A DNA stretch of 20,770 nt, from IMG/VR virus record IMGVR_UViG_3300006921_000217, positions 1 to 20,770 of that record, one strand, 5' to 3'. Shown here one piece after another: positions 8,213-16,062 of this stretch (position 1 is its first letter; each line of letters opens with the position of its first letter). A program made the translations under genes and the position numbers. The DNA comes from a virus. The notes under the pieces were generated by a model. It saw nothing but the letters and a program-made list of their open reading frames with translations. It had not been told where the DNA came from and did no database searches.

Positions 8213-10766
8213 TTGTGGCTAACCTTGGGTATAACGATAAAATAGTAAAAGGTAAAGGTTGAGTTTGTCTTACAAAGATAAACCCATCTGTTTCATAGTT
8301 ACCTCTAAATTCAACTTGTTTGTCTCCTGAAAATGGTGGAATACCCTCATCCATAAGATCAGCAGAACTTCTAAAAGGTATTCTTTCTAAATCATTTAGA
8401 TTAGGTCCCACCTCTACACCTATAGTTTCAAACATTCTAACTGTAATATCGTAAATTCTTTTAGTCTTACCTTGAGATGTTCCATCTTGAGATCCTGCAT
8501 CTAATCTCATGGTTTGTAATAAAGAAGTATAATTTAATCCAACCTTAACATTTTTAGAAGAACGATCTAAAGTAATAGATCCACTTGCAACTGTTTTATC
8601 TGGGTGCGTTGCACCATCAGCTAATATTCCAACAGCCTGTCCTTCAAGGTGATCTAAACCTGAAATTGTTGTAACTGCTGAACCGCTATAACTTAATGCA
8701 CTATCTAAAAAATTAAATGTTGTATTGTCGGTTTCATCAAAATCAAATACATTTAAGTATTCTACATATCGTCTTGTTATTCCATTAACTGTTCTTTTAA
8801 CAATAACCCAAACTTGATACTCGGTATCATCAGTAGGTATAACAGAAACACTTTCACATACGGCTTTACCCTCATTAGTTTTTGCTAATCGAGTAGCATC
8901 GTCTAAAGATTTAATTGTTAAAAATCCTGTAGATGATGGAGATGTTTCTGTAATCGTAACAACATTACTAGAAACTGTTGCTGTAAAATCAGAATCAGCA
9001 TCTATTAATGTTTTTAAGTTTGTTGCTGTTTGATTATTACTTGTTGCAGTATGAAATTTTCCAGTTGTAGAAGATGTAGCGGATGTAAAGGTTGTAGTTG
9101 TTCCATCTACTTTTGTTAAAACAATTCTTGTACCATTAGCTATATTTGCATAATCAGTAACTGTGATTGTTGCATTACCAAATCTTCCACCAAAAATATG
9201 TCTATGCCAAGCAGTTACTTGCTGTTCTCTTTGATAAGTAAACCCTACTAATTCGCCATCACCTCTTACTCCATAAATAATTTGATTCGGCTCTTGTTGA
9301 TAAGCAATTTGTGTTAATCCACCTTCAGTAATATGCTCAGCAAGAATAGTCATATCAGGTGCAATGTAACCATCCACATCAAAGTTATAAGCTAGTTCTC
9401 TTATTTTTCTTTTAGCTCTTTGTAAAAATAATGTTGCGTTACCTACAGCTAAAGCATCTACATTTGCAGAGCCATGATTAGATTGTTTCTTAATTAAAAT
9501 ATTAGTTGGAGTAACTGCACTATCTGTACCACCGCCTGATACAGTAAATTCACCACCTGCTGTACCAATAATTAAAGTTCTTGTTGCTGTCATAAAACGA
9601 ATAGCATTAACTTGGTTAGAAGCAATCGTGTAAACCATTGCATCATCATCAGCTACTGTTCCGCCAATATTTTCATCCATGTTTTCATAATCACCTGATT
9701 TAGAAAAGAATATGGTTTGAGGTTGATCTGTTGTTCCTGCAAAAACTAATCGTTGTTCAAAAAAAGTAACGCAAGAAGGATGACCTGTAGTATCTGAAAA
9801 TGATCCTAGTTGAAAAGCTGCTGTTGCATCTGTATTTGTAAATGCAGTTGTAATTGTAGCCACTGCAACTGTAGCACTTGTTCTTGCTGTAATTGTTGCA
9901 TAACCACTATTAAAAAAAATTTGTCTGCCTACATCAGTTGCTAACCAACCTACACCACCATTAATTCCTGTAATGGCAGATGCAGTAATATTAACACCTG
10001 TTCCTACTCCAGCAGAAGCTGGTGTTAAAGTAGTTGCTGTTGTGTTGGCATCCATAAAAGGTCCATTAGTAAAATCAACATCAGTTAATGTCCATGTAGT
10101 GTGAGCTGTCCGAGAAAGTTTTTCTACTTCGTGAGAAGGATGCGTAATATACATAACATCAGCAGATTGTGCAAACTTAATATCAAACAGTTGAGCTGTT
10201 GTATAAGGAGTAGCAATTTCATAAACTTTATTAGCTGTTCCTGCTGAACTATAAGCAGTATAACCTGTACTGTTTACATTTGTTCCATCTTTATCTGTTA
10301 ATTGAAAAGTGTTTGTTGTTACACCTGCAACTAAAAATCTTTTACCATTAACCTGTGTCATTCCTACGACAGCAGTAATAACAACTTCATCTCCATTGGA
10401 ATAACCATGTGAATTAGAAGTAACCACAGCAGGATTAGCTTGAGTAATTCCTGTTATTGTTTTATCGCCTTCTAAAATTGAACCATTATCTTTATAGAAT
10501 CTTATTTTTAAATTTGAAAACTCCAACATATAAGTTTGTGTTGTTGAAAATTCAAAAGGAATTAATCTTGTTTTATTATCGCTGTCTGCAACTTCGGCAA
10601 CAAAACTTGAGCCTGGTCGTCTTGCAGCAGCTCCATGAGGATAGACAACTAAGTTTTCTAAGGTTGAGCAACCTGAAGAATATTTAGTAAGATCATTTCT
10701 TCCATCTAATCGTGGAGATAATTCACCACCTGTAAAGTTCGTTAATTGAACTGCAACTCTAGCCAT
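8202..10766 (-). CDS. Tail tubular protein B (gp12-like nozzle protein) with inserted domains
   Basis: The 854-aa product should form the tail nozzle below the gp11-like ring. The N-terminus is the family signature (FTGGELSPRLDGR, DLTKYSSGCSTLENLVVYPH, ARRPGSSFVAEV; residues 10-60). WHRH at 520-523 and the ESVSVIP segment at about 638-644 are motifs normally found close together. Here they are separated by about 105 residues of Thr/Ala-rich beta sequence (about 528-632), an apparent domain insertion. Residues about 103-178 (ITGITQANPAVVTSNSHGYS and onward, with TNTFQLT) resemble the FCCH-type beta domain often grafted into phage structural proteins. The C-terminus (YETDGFIFVRQTQPLPFTIL) is also typical. 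It starts 3 bases after the tail tubular A stop. Confidence 0.9.
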   Translation of the reverse strand: MARVAVQLTNFTGGELSPRLDGRNDLTKYSSGCSTLENLVVYPHGAAARRPGSSFVAEVADSDNKTRLIPFEFSTTQTYMLEFSNLKIRFYKDNGSILEGDKTITGITQANPAVVTSNSHGYSNGDEVVITAVVGMTQVNGKRFLVAGVTTNTFQLTDKDGTNVNSTGYTAYSSAGTANKVYEIATPYTTAQLFDIKFAQSADVMYITHPSHEVEKLSRTAHTTWTLTDVDFTNGPFMDANTTATTLTPASAGVGTGVNITASAITGINGGVGWLATDVGRQIFFNSGYATITARTSATVAVATITTAFTNTDATAAFQLGSFSDTTGHPSCVTFFEQRLVFAGTTDQPQTIFFSKSGDYENMDENIGGTVADDDAMVYTIASNQVNAIRFMTATRTLIIGTAGGEFTVSGGGTDSAVTPTNILIKKQSNHGSANVDALAVGNATLFLQRAKRKIRELAYNFDVDGYIAPDMTILAEHITEGGLTQIAYQQEPNQIIYGVRGDGELVGFTYQREQQVTAWHRHIFGGRFGNATITVTDYANIANGTRIVLTKVDGTTTTFTSATSSTTGKFHTATSNNQTATNLKTLIDADSDFTATVSSNVVTITETSPSSTGFLTIKSLDDATRLAKTNEGKAVCESVSVIPTDDTEYQVWVIVKRTVNGITRRYVEYLNVFDFDETDNTTFNFLDSALSYSGSAVTTISGLDHLEGQAVGILADGATHPDKTVASGSITLDRSSKNVKVGLNYTSLLQTMRLDAGSQDGTSQGKTKRIYDITVRMFETIGVEVGPNLNDLERIPFRSSADLMDEGIPPFSGDKQVEFRGNYETDGFIFVRQTQPLPFTILSLYPRLATNDG

Positions 10767-10769
10767 GAA

Positions 10770-11351
10770 TTAATACCTTGAGTTAATAAAAGTTCCAGCA
10801 TCAATAACATCTGTCATGCCAAGGTCTTGATCTATATTCTGTCCTTCAGTTGAATCTACAAATCTTGCATCTCTTAATTTTTCTTTAAATAACTCATACA
10901 TATTTTGAGTAGTGTTATTATTAGAAGTGATTGCAAAAGCCATATCAGCAGCAAGAGATGAAGATAATGTTTCTCTTAATAATTCATCATACTCATTAGG
11001 ATCTGTAATTCTTGCAACATATAAAATTTTCATACTTGATGTGTTACTTAATATTTTTCTACCTTCAACTTTATAGTTTGAATCGTAATCTAATATTCTA
11101 AGTAATCTTAAACAATCAGCAGGTAAAGTATATTGGTAAGAAAAACCCCAAGCAGGAGTAGCAACATCTGCTGCGATAGCAATTCTTTTTTGTAAACAAT
11201 TCCAAGGATGTGTTCTAAATAAGGCATCTCTAACTTGTGTGTATCTTGAATTGCAAAGCCTTGCGTTTTTTGAATCTTCTGTTAGGGAAAGAATTGTTGT
11301 TCCCCCTAATTGATTTAATGCTCCATTACAAATTCCAACTACTGATGCCAT
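10770..11351 (-). CDS. Tail tubular protein A (gp11-like, gatekeeper/adaptor)
   Basis: A 193-aa protein with the gp11 family signature: ICNGALNQLGG near the N-terminus, then NARLCNSRYTQVRDALFRTHPWNC at about 29-52, then WGFSYQYTLPADCLRLLRIL. These motifs define the helical ring that attaches below the portal and to which the nozzle and fibres bind. Length agrees with T7 gp11 (196 aa). The gene lies directly before tail tubular B, the order seen in T7 (11-12), and 3 bases after the 42-aa basic ORF. Confidence 0.92.
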   Translation of the reverse strand: MASVVGICNGALNQLGGTTILSLTEDSKNARLCNSRYTQVRDALFRTHPWNCLQKRIAIAADVATPAWGFSYQYTLPADCLRLLRILDYDSNYKVEGRKILSNTSSMKILYVARITDPNEYDELLRETLSSSLAADMAFAITSNNNTTQNMYELFKEKLRDARFVDSTEGQNIDQDLGMTDVIDAGTFINSRY

Positions 11352-11354
11352 TGA

Positions 11355-11483
11355 TTATGATTTTTTCTTTTTTGGAAAACCAGCTTTCATATTTGCGTAG
11401 GCTTTCTTTGTGATTGTACTTTTCTTTTTTGATCTTGATGTTCCCGCTTTTTTTCTTGCGTTTATATTTCTATATAAGCTCAT
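11355..11483 (-). CDS. 42-aa very basic protein (small conserved-looking phage ORF)
   Basis: Reading from ATG at 11483 gives a 42-residue protein beginning MSLYRNINARKKAGTSRSKK and ending AYANMKAGFPKKKKS. It has 15 Lys/Arg and one aromatic cluster. I recognise this pattern (LYxNI...R.KAGTSRSK...ST...YA.MKAGFPKKKK) as a small uncharacterised protein seen in marine phages between capsid and tail genes. A good ribosome site (AAAGGATT) lies about 6 bases upstream, and the start is one base after the preceding stop. The charge suggests it binds DNA or the inside of the capsid, or is a virion protein. That role is inference. Confidence 0.75.
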   Translation of the reverse strand: MSLYRNINARKKAGTSRSKKKSTITKKAYANMKAGFPKKKKS

Positions 11484-11484
11484 A

Positions 11485-11685
11485 TTAATCCTTTATAATA
11501 TATTTTCTTCTTATTTGTCTATCTTTTAATAAGGCAAATATCTCTTCTTCTGTTCGTTCTTCTTTTGTGTCAAAACCATAATGATACTTAGCATCATTTT
11601 TAAAGCGGTCCACTAACACATACCTATAAACATAATCGTTTTTTTTAAAATGTAATACAGGTTTTAAATCTTCTATCTTCTTCAT
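11485..11685 (-). CDS. 66-aa protein of unknown function just below the capsid-operon terminator
   Basis: A 66-aa charged protein (opens MKKIEDLKPVLHFKKNDYVY, ends RRKYIIKD) with no recognised family. It follows the decoration protein gene and precedes the 42-aa basic gene by one base. Its ATG has no Shine-Dalgarno motif: the upstream bases are the C-run and TTTT of a hairpin, so translation may depend on that hairpin being opened, or the true start may differ. No other in-frame ATG is available nearby. The acidic stretch KEERTEEEIFALL and the basic C-terminus suggest a small helical protein. Confidence 0.6.
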   Translation of the reverse strand: MKKIEDLKPVLHFKKNDYVYRYVLVDRFKNDAKYHYGFDTKEERTEEEIFALLKDRQIRRKYIIKD

Positions 11686-11688
11686 ACT

Positions 11689-11724
11689 AAAAGGGGGGAA
11701 GTACCGCTAGGCAAGATCCCCCCC
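11689..11724 (-). terminator. Intrinsic terminator after the capsid/decoration genes
   Basis: On the minus strand a run of seven G's (11724-11718) can pair with six C's (11698-11693). An inner TGCC/GGTA pairing closes a four-base loop, and the hairpin is followed by TTTT (11692-11689). It lies 23 bases after the decoration gene stop and just before the 66-aa gene. This is the same relative place as the T7 terminator T-phi (after gene 10, before gene 11). The short U-run suggests partial termination, which would lower tail-gene expression relative to capsid. Confidence 0.65.
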
Positions 11725-11747
11725 TAATATTTGTAACAATTAGTTTA

Positions 11748-12227
11748 TTAATTTACAACGTAATTAATATTCCAATTTAACGATCCAGCAGTACCACCTG
11801 TTGCATCAAACGTGATTGCAACATAGTAATATCCACCAGGATCTGAACTGTCTCCAGCTAGTTCCCATACCTTTTTAGAACCAGTGTTTAGATCAGCAGC
11901 TTCGAAACGAACATCTGTCATTCCAGCAGCATCTGCTACTGAAGTTGCGAAAGCATCTTCGTCTTTTACCGCACCTGCTGTCGTATAAAGACCAACATTG
12001 AAAGTACACGAACCACCGAATGTGTCTGAGCCAATAAATAATTGTGGCACAGCCGCATTACTAGGAATGGGTGCTAACATAACAATGTCGTTATCTGTAC
12101 TATCTCCAGCAGCAAGTTCTACCGATCCATGAGCAGTTCTAACAACACCAGCCAACTCGGCTGCGTTATTAGCTACTGGTGGAGTCGCTTCGAAATTAGC
12201 TACCAGGTCTGTATTTTTAGTTGTCAT
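11748..12227 (-). CDS. Probable capsid decoration/structural protein
   Basis: A 159-aa Ala/Gly/Thr-rich protein with no Cys-rich or enzymatic motif. It begins MTTKNTDLVANFEATPPVAN, has VVRTAHGSVELAAGDSTDND (residues 28-47) and IVMLAPIPSNAA, and ends in beta-type sequence (GGYYYVAITFDATGGTAG, NWNINYVVN). Similar proteins are found directly after the major capsid gene in marine podoviruses and are presumed virion proteins. The strong ribosome site AGGAAGGAT and its place before a terminator suggest high expression, as for a decoration protein. The function is inferred from position; the family is not firmly recognised. Confidence 0.68.
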   Translation of the reverse strand: MTTKNTDLVANFEATPPVANNAAELAGVVRTAHGSVELAAGDSTDNDIVMLAPIPSNAAVPQLFIGSDTFGGSCTFNVGLYTTAGAVKDEDAFATSVADAAGMTDVRFEAADLNTGSKKVWELAGDSSDPGGYYYVAITFDATGGTAGSLNWNINYVVN

Positions 12228-12244
12228 ATTTTATATCCTTCCTA

Positions 12245-13099
12245 TTATGCTTCTGTACATTGTACTTCAAGAACTTTAGCTTCTTCCATTCTAGTAGCAC
12301 CAATGCTCATGCAGTAGTACACTTGAGTAGCATAAGACTTGTCGCTTCTTTCGTCTATTCTAGCATTAACATCTTTGCCAATACCTAAAGCGATTCCATC
12401 TTGTGCGTAAGCTATACATGATCTAGTTGTGCTAGATAATGCAAGTCTATTCGATACAATGAAATTAAAACCAAGAAACGAGTTCACTTCACCATTAGCC
12501 AATGCTTTGACTGTGTTGAAATCTGAACTTGTAACCTCAGTTGTTCCTAAGAGATCAGTAATCTGCTTCGGAGAAACGATAATGTTTCTCGGAATTGAAG
12601 GATCTATATCAGCTAAATCAAAAGTCTGCTTAGCAGTTCTTAATTTAGCAATCGTTAAACCAACACCGCCATGTGCAATGGCTGTTTGTGCTGATGTACT
12701 TGTAGCTCCTGTTTCACCAGTGAACGCAGTTCCTAGTGCAGCAGTTATGATCACATCATCCATAGCTCTTCCCATTGCCATAGCAGCGGCTTGAGCATAA
12801 GTTGATGTAGGGTCGATTAAAAGACGTACTTTGTCTTGTTGATCTATTAAATCAGCAAATTCATAATCTGCAAGAGATACTCTACGTCTAGCGTGAGGTG
12901 TATCTATTTGCGGAGTGTCTGAATGTCTGCTTGTTTTTTCAACAGCAGTTACTGATCCAACTTGGTCGAAAAATGCGTTTTTTCCAACCACGGATTCAAC
13001 TCTGACTTTGTCTCTTAATAACGATCCCATTTGTTGAGACAACATTTGAATGTTAGCAGAATACTGCTGTACAAATGCTGTAGTTATTTGTGATGACAT
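12245..13099 (-). CDS. Major capsid protein (HK97-fold type)
   Basis: This 284-aa protein forms the head shell. It has features of the short podovirus-type major capsid proteins: an N-terminal helix (ITTAFVQQYSANIQMLSQQM), then LRDKVRVESVVGKNAFFDQVG (29-49), HARRRVSLADYEFADLIDQQDKVRLLIDP (69-97) and a helix AQAAAMAMGRAMDDVIITAALGTA (102-125). The C-terminal half has SPKQITDLLGTTEVTSSDFN and a final beta-rich segment. The gene sits between scaffold and decoration protein genes and has a clear GGAGAG ribosome site 6 bases upstream of the ATG. The leader of this gene carries several hairpins. Confidence 0.93.
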   Translation of the reverse strand: MSSQITTAFVQQYSANIQMLSQQMGSLLRDKVRVESVVGKNAFFDQVGSVTAVEKTSRHSDTPQIDTPHARRRVSLADYEFADLIDQQDKVRLLIDPTSTYAQAAAMAMGRAMDDVIITAALGTAFTGETGATSTSAQTAIAHGGVGLTIAKLRTAKQTFDLADIDPSIPRNIIVSPKQITDLLGTTEVTSSDFNTVKALANGEVNSFLGFNFIVSNRLALSSTTRSCIAYAQDGIALGIGKDVNARIDERSDKSYATQVYYCMSIGATRMEEAKVLEVQCTEA

Positions 13100-13126
13100 A
13101 TTTGTCTCTCCATATTATTGTTATTA

Positions 13127-13219
13127 TTAAAATAATTCAGAAAGGTTCTCCGTCTGATTAGACAGGCATCTCTTGCATTTAAGGTCTGTTAGACCGCAGT
13201 ATTGTTTCTTGCAATCAAT
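13127..13219 (-). other. Possible Cys-rich mini-ORF (30 codons) in the scaffold-capsid gap
   Basis: In the frame ending with TAA at 13127, an open stretch reads Asp-Cys-Lys-Lys-Gln-Tyr-Cys, six residues, Cys-Lys-Arg-Cys, then LSNQTENLSELF. That is C-x4-C-x6-C-x2-C, like a tiny zinc knuckle. There is no in-frame ATG, GTG or TTG; the first plausible start is ATT at 13219. An ATG farther up (13258) is in frame but is followed at once by TAA. No Shine-Dalgarno motif is visible. It could be a real small protein with a rare start, a decayed gene, or chance in a structured RNA leader. Confidence 0.3.
13152..13195 (-). repeat. Twin small hairpins in the capsid gene leader
   Basis: Two inverted repeats with similar sequence occur 19 bases apart: GGTCT-AAC-AGACC (minus strand, 13195-13183) and GTCT-AATC-AGAC (13163-13152). 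Each is preceded on the minus strand, within about 25 bases, by a copy of TGCAAGA. The pair looks like a diverged duplication and would form two adjacent hairpins in the capsid mRNA leader. Confidence 0.55.
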
Positions 13220-13245
13220 AAGGTTTTTATCAAATTGTCTTATAT

Positions 13246-13285
13246 AAACCCCTTACATTATTTTTAAAAAAAATACAAGGGGTTT
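13246..13285 (-). other. Long hairpin between scaffold and capsid genes
   Basis: AAACCCCTT (minus strand 13285-13277) pairs with AAGGGGTTT (13254-13246). The stem continues inward through two G-U wobbles and several A-U pairs. The wobbles would be A-C mismatches on the plus strand, so the stem is best formed in minus-strand RNA, the sense of transcription here. No clear U-run follows (TTTATATAAG), so it is either a weak terminator or an mRNA processing or stability site separating scaffold from capsid message. Confidence 0.55.
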
Positions 13286-13292
13286 AAAATAA

Positions 13293-14189
13293 TTATTTAT
13301 TACTCATAGTCATTTCTCTTAAAGTATAAACTTGTTGCACCGATTTATCGTGATCGGGATGTTGTTTATTCCAATAAGGTCCTTGTCTATCGTTGACAAT
13401 GGTAGCTATTTCAGACTCTAAATCTTTAACTGTACTAACATTTTCACTTTCAGTTGATACAATTTTATCCTCAGACATCATATTTGCAATCTTTGCAAAT
13501 CCTTTTATGATCTCAGGATGATCTCCAAGCCTTGTTCCATTTTGAAGTGTCATATCTAAAACATCTGCATTGATATTAGCTTGAGCTAATGCTCCTGCTT
13601 GTTTTATTTTAGCTTCAAAATCTCTACCCCATTCTTGTCTTAACTGTTGAGTAGCTTGAGCTTGTGCAGTTTCAGTATCAACTTGAGCTTGTTTAGCTGT
13701 GCCTTCCATACTGTTTTTATAAAATTCCAATATGCCTTGAGCTTGTTTATTATTCAAACCCAATTTGTGCGATTGCTCGGCAAAGGATTTAATTGCACCC
13801 TCATCCATAGGAACAACATCAGATTTAGCTTCTAGTTTATATTTTTCCGCAGATTCTGGTCTGCCTAATTTTGTATAAACTTCATTCCATTGATCTTCTG
13901 TTGAGTTATTATTTGGGATAACCATTTTATCCTGACCAATCATTTTCGTTGCGTTAATATAACTTTTAGCTAACGCATCTATCTCAGTAAACTTTTTAAT
14001 GTTTTGGTCATCTCTATACTCTGGAGAGATTGCATCTTTCCAAGATTTAGCTACAGGAGCTGGTTGCTCAGTAGTAGCTGATATAGTTGTCTCTGTTGTT
14101 GTTTCTTGTTTTGTTTCTGGTTGTGCTGTAGAGGGAGTTGTCGTTTCTACAGGCACAGCAGAAGGCTGTGTTGTCTGTTCATTTGACAT
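13293..14189 (-). CDS. Capsid assembly (scaffolding) protein
   Basis: The 298-aa product fits phage scaffolds. It has a disordered Thr/Pro/Glu/Gln-rich N-terminus (residues 1-45), then a segment typical of such proteins (SWKDAISPEYRDDQNIKKFT, ALAKSYINATKMIGQDKMVI, 48-92, followed by LGRPESAEKY), a helical middle with many Ala, Gln and Lys, and a charged C-terminus. It lies directly before the major capsid gene and after the portal, the same order as T7 genes 8-9-10. Scaffolds of this type line the inside of the procapsid and leave on maturation. The ATG at 14189 is 2 bases after the previous stop; AAGGAAAAT upstream is a good ribosome site. Confidence 0.88.
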   Translation of the reverse strand: MSNEQTTQPSAVPVETTTPSTAQPETKQETTTETTISATTEQPAPVAKSWKDAISPEYRDDQNIKKFTEIDALAKSYINATKMIGQDKMVIPNNNSTEDQWNEVYTKLGRPESAEKYKLEAKSDVVPMDEGAIKSFAEQSHKLGLNNKQAQGILEFYKNSMEGTAKQAQVDTETAQAQATQQLRQEWGRDFEAKIKQAGALAQANINADVLDMTLQNGTRLGDHPEIIKGFAKIANMMSEDKIVSTESENVSTVKDLESEIATIVNDRQGPYWNKQHPDHDKSVQQVYTLREMTMSNK

Positions 14190-14191
14190 TG

Positions 14192-14431
14192 TTATTTTCC
14201 TTTTTCGTTATCATTTCGTAGCATAGCTTGAATAAATAGAAGGATGCTACGTTGACCTTCCATATATGCACTTTCATGACTATCCCCTTTTACATTAGTG
14301 GTAGTATGATGATGGCATCTCTTTTCTAAATCAGACAATACTTCTTTACCTTCGTCTGAACTGAATATCATTTTATAGTTTGTTTTTAAATTCTTAACGT
14401 ATTGTTCTAGTTTTTTATTTGCTTCTCCCAT
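14192..14431 (-). CDS. Bbp19-like small phage protein
   Basis: A 79-aa protein containing GDSHESAYMEGQRSILLFIQ (about 49-68), which matches the pattern of the Bbp19-like family (a His-Glu-x-Ala-Tyr-x-Glu-Gly-Gln-Arg-Ser core), first named in Bordetella phage BPP-1. These small proteins are commonly encoded between the portal and scaffold or capsid genes, as here, and their role is unknown. A His triplet and Cys (RCHHHTTTN, about 38-46) are notable. It lies 2 bases from each neighbour. Confidence 0.72.
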   Translation of the reverse strand: MGEANKKLEQYVKNLKTNYKMIFSSDEGKEVLSDLEKRCHHHTTTNVKGDSHESAYMEGQRSILLFIQAMLRNDNEKGK

Positions 14432-14433
14432 AA

Positions 14434-16062
14434 CTATGCAACATCAGCATTGGCTACCGCTTTTGCTTCTTCAGGTAGTGCTTTTGCTAATGGTGCTATA
14501 TCTCCTCCTGCTTTCGCTAGTTGTTGAACTTGTTGCATTTGTTGCATCTCTTGTTGTTGTTGTTGTGCTTGTTGTCTTTCGGCATTAACTTGACTTTGTG
14601 ATTTTAATATTTTTTGCGGGACACCCACTATATCAGCTAAGTGTTTAACAAGATTATCAAAATTAACATAATCAAATACAGGTGCTACATTTGCAAGTGA
14701 ACCTAATATTTCTATTGCTCTCATAATAGATTGTAGCTCTGAAGATTTTTGTGCTTTCGCTAAAGGAGAAACATATTCAATTTCTATATCTCTACCTGAT
14801 AAAAATTCTGGTGCTTGAGGTAATTGATTGTTTCTTAATAGAATATTAAATACACGATCAATTAAAGGTTTTAATAATTCAGATTGTAATCTACCTAAGA
14901 CAGGTCCTAGTAATCTCATCTTCTCTTCGTTTCTTTGGATCACTTCAGTTGCTGTCATTTGTGGACCATCTTGCATCATAAGTTGATTAACATAGAATAC
15001 AGCTCTAATAGCATCTCTTCTTTGCTGCTCCATATTTAAACCTAATGGATTATTTGCACCAATATTTAAAGGTTCAATTCTATCTCTTGTGCCTGATCTA
15101 TAAAAATTTAAACCCCCTGGTACTGTTCTCACAGGTAATAAAAATCCATCATCAGGAACAAGTAAAGGTGGGTCAACTTGTTTTTGTGCAGCTTTAATTG
15201 TAGTCTTAGACATTTCATTTAGCATCTTCACATCTGGCAATGCTGTCATTGCAGGTGATCTTCCATAAATTTCATTTGATGCTTTTAAATATCTTGGGAC
15301 TACAAAAGGAAACTCTTTAAATCCTGATACTGATAATTCGTTACCTGTTTTAAATTCAATGTAAACAGATTCAAATGGCATATTAGATTTATCTTTTTTT
15401 GTAGGATTAAAATCTTTTCTTGGATAAACTGCGTGGATAATTTCTATTTCTTTGTAAGGATCTTTATCAACAATACTTCTAATATCGCTTGATATTTTAT
15501 CGCCAAATTTTTGCACCGCAGCTCTAGCTGAAATTTTAAATCGTCTGTAGATAGTATCTATTCTACCTTTATCATTTTCTGCAATAAATACTTCATTAAT
15601 ATGTCGTGTTGAAAATTTAATTAAATCAGCATCATCTTCTTCAATAAACATGGCAGCCGTACCAAAGGTAATTAGATCATGGTATAATTCAAATATTTCT
15701 TGTTGAAAATTTGATCTATTGAAAGCGGTGTACATTGCATCAGTTGCTGATTCTAACCAAAGTTTTGCTTCATCCTCACCATCAACATCTTCATCTTTAA
15801 ATCTTAAAGTAAACCAAGGTGTAGAAGGATTAGTCAACATGCCATGAAGTGATGCAGCTAATAATTCTATAGCTTGAATAGGTGAAGAATCAAAAATTAA
15901 TTCCATTCTCTTATCACCTCTGGCTCTTTGTTTGGTTACATCTGCTTTTCTAGGTTGCATATAATCTGCAACATCTTGCCAATGCGTTTCCCAATTTTGC
16001 CTTTGACTTTGCAATTTGTCAAATCGTGATAATAAACTTTTTGTTAAATCTGTTTTTGCCAT
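14434..16062 (-). CDS. Portal (head-to-tail connector) protein, T7 gp8 family
   Basis: The 542-aa protein should form the dodecameric ring at the capsid vertex through which DNA passes. Family signatures include LLSRFDKLQSQRQNWETHWQ, VADYMQPRK, RMELIFDSSPIQAIELLAAS, SLHGMLTNPSTPWFTLRF (about residues 70-110), LYHDLITFGTAAMFIEED, and ALPDVKMLNEMSKTTIKAAQ further on. Length is close to T7 gp8 (536 aa). The C-terminus is a low-complexity Gln-rich run (about 497-518), followed by an Ala/Lys-rich tail. The start overlaps the previous stop by one base (TAATG), with AGGACAA as ribosome site. Confidence 0.93.
   Translation of the reverse strand: MAKTDLTKSLLSRFDKLQSQRQNWETHWQDVADYMQPRKADVTKQRARGDKRMELIFDSSPIQAIELLAASLHGMLTNPSTPWFTLRFKDEDVDGEDEAKLWLESATDAMYTAFNRSNFQQEIFELYHDLITFGTAAMFIEEDDADLIKFSTRHINEVFIAENDKGRIDTIYRRFKISARAAVQKFGDKISSDIRSIVDKDPYKEIEIIHAVYPRKDFNPTKKDKSNMPFESVYIEFKTGNELSVSGFKEFPFVVPRYLKASNEIYGRSPAMTALPDVKMLNEMSKTTIKAAQKQVDPPLLVPDDGFLLPVRTVPGGLNFYRSGTRDRIEPLNIGANNPLGLNMEQQRRDAIRAVFYVNQLMMQDGPQMTATEVIQRNEEKMRLLGPVLGRLQSELLKPLIDRVFNILLRNNQLPQAPEFLSGRDIEIEYVSPLAKAQKSSELQSIMRAIEILGSLANVAPVFDYVNFDNLVKHLADIVGVPQKILKSQSQVNAERQQAQQQQQEMQQMQQVQQLAKAGGDIAPLAKALPEEAKAVANADVA

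Noticed and set aside
12429-12794. 121-codon plus-strand frame opposite the major capsid gene
   Set aside because: It lies entirely inside the capsid gene, lacks a ribosome site or promoter, and its apparent hydrophobic composition follows from the capsid codons.
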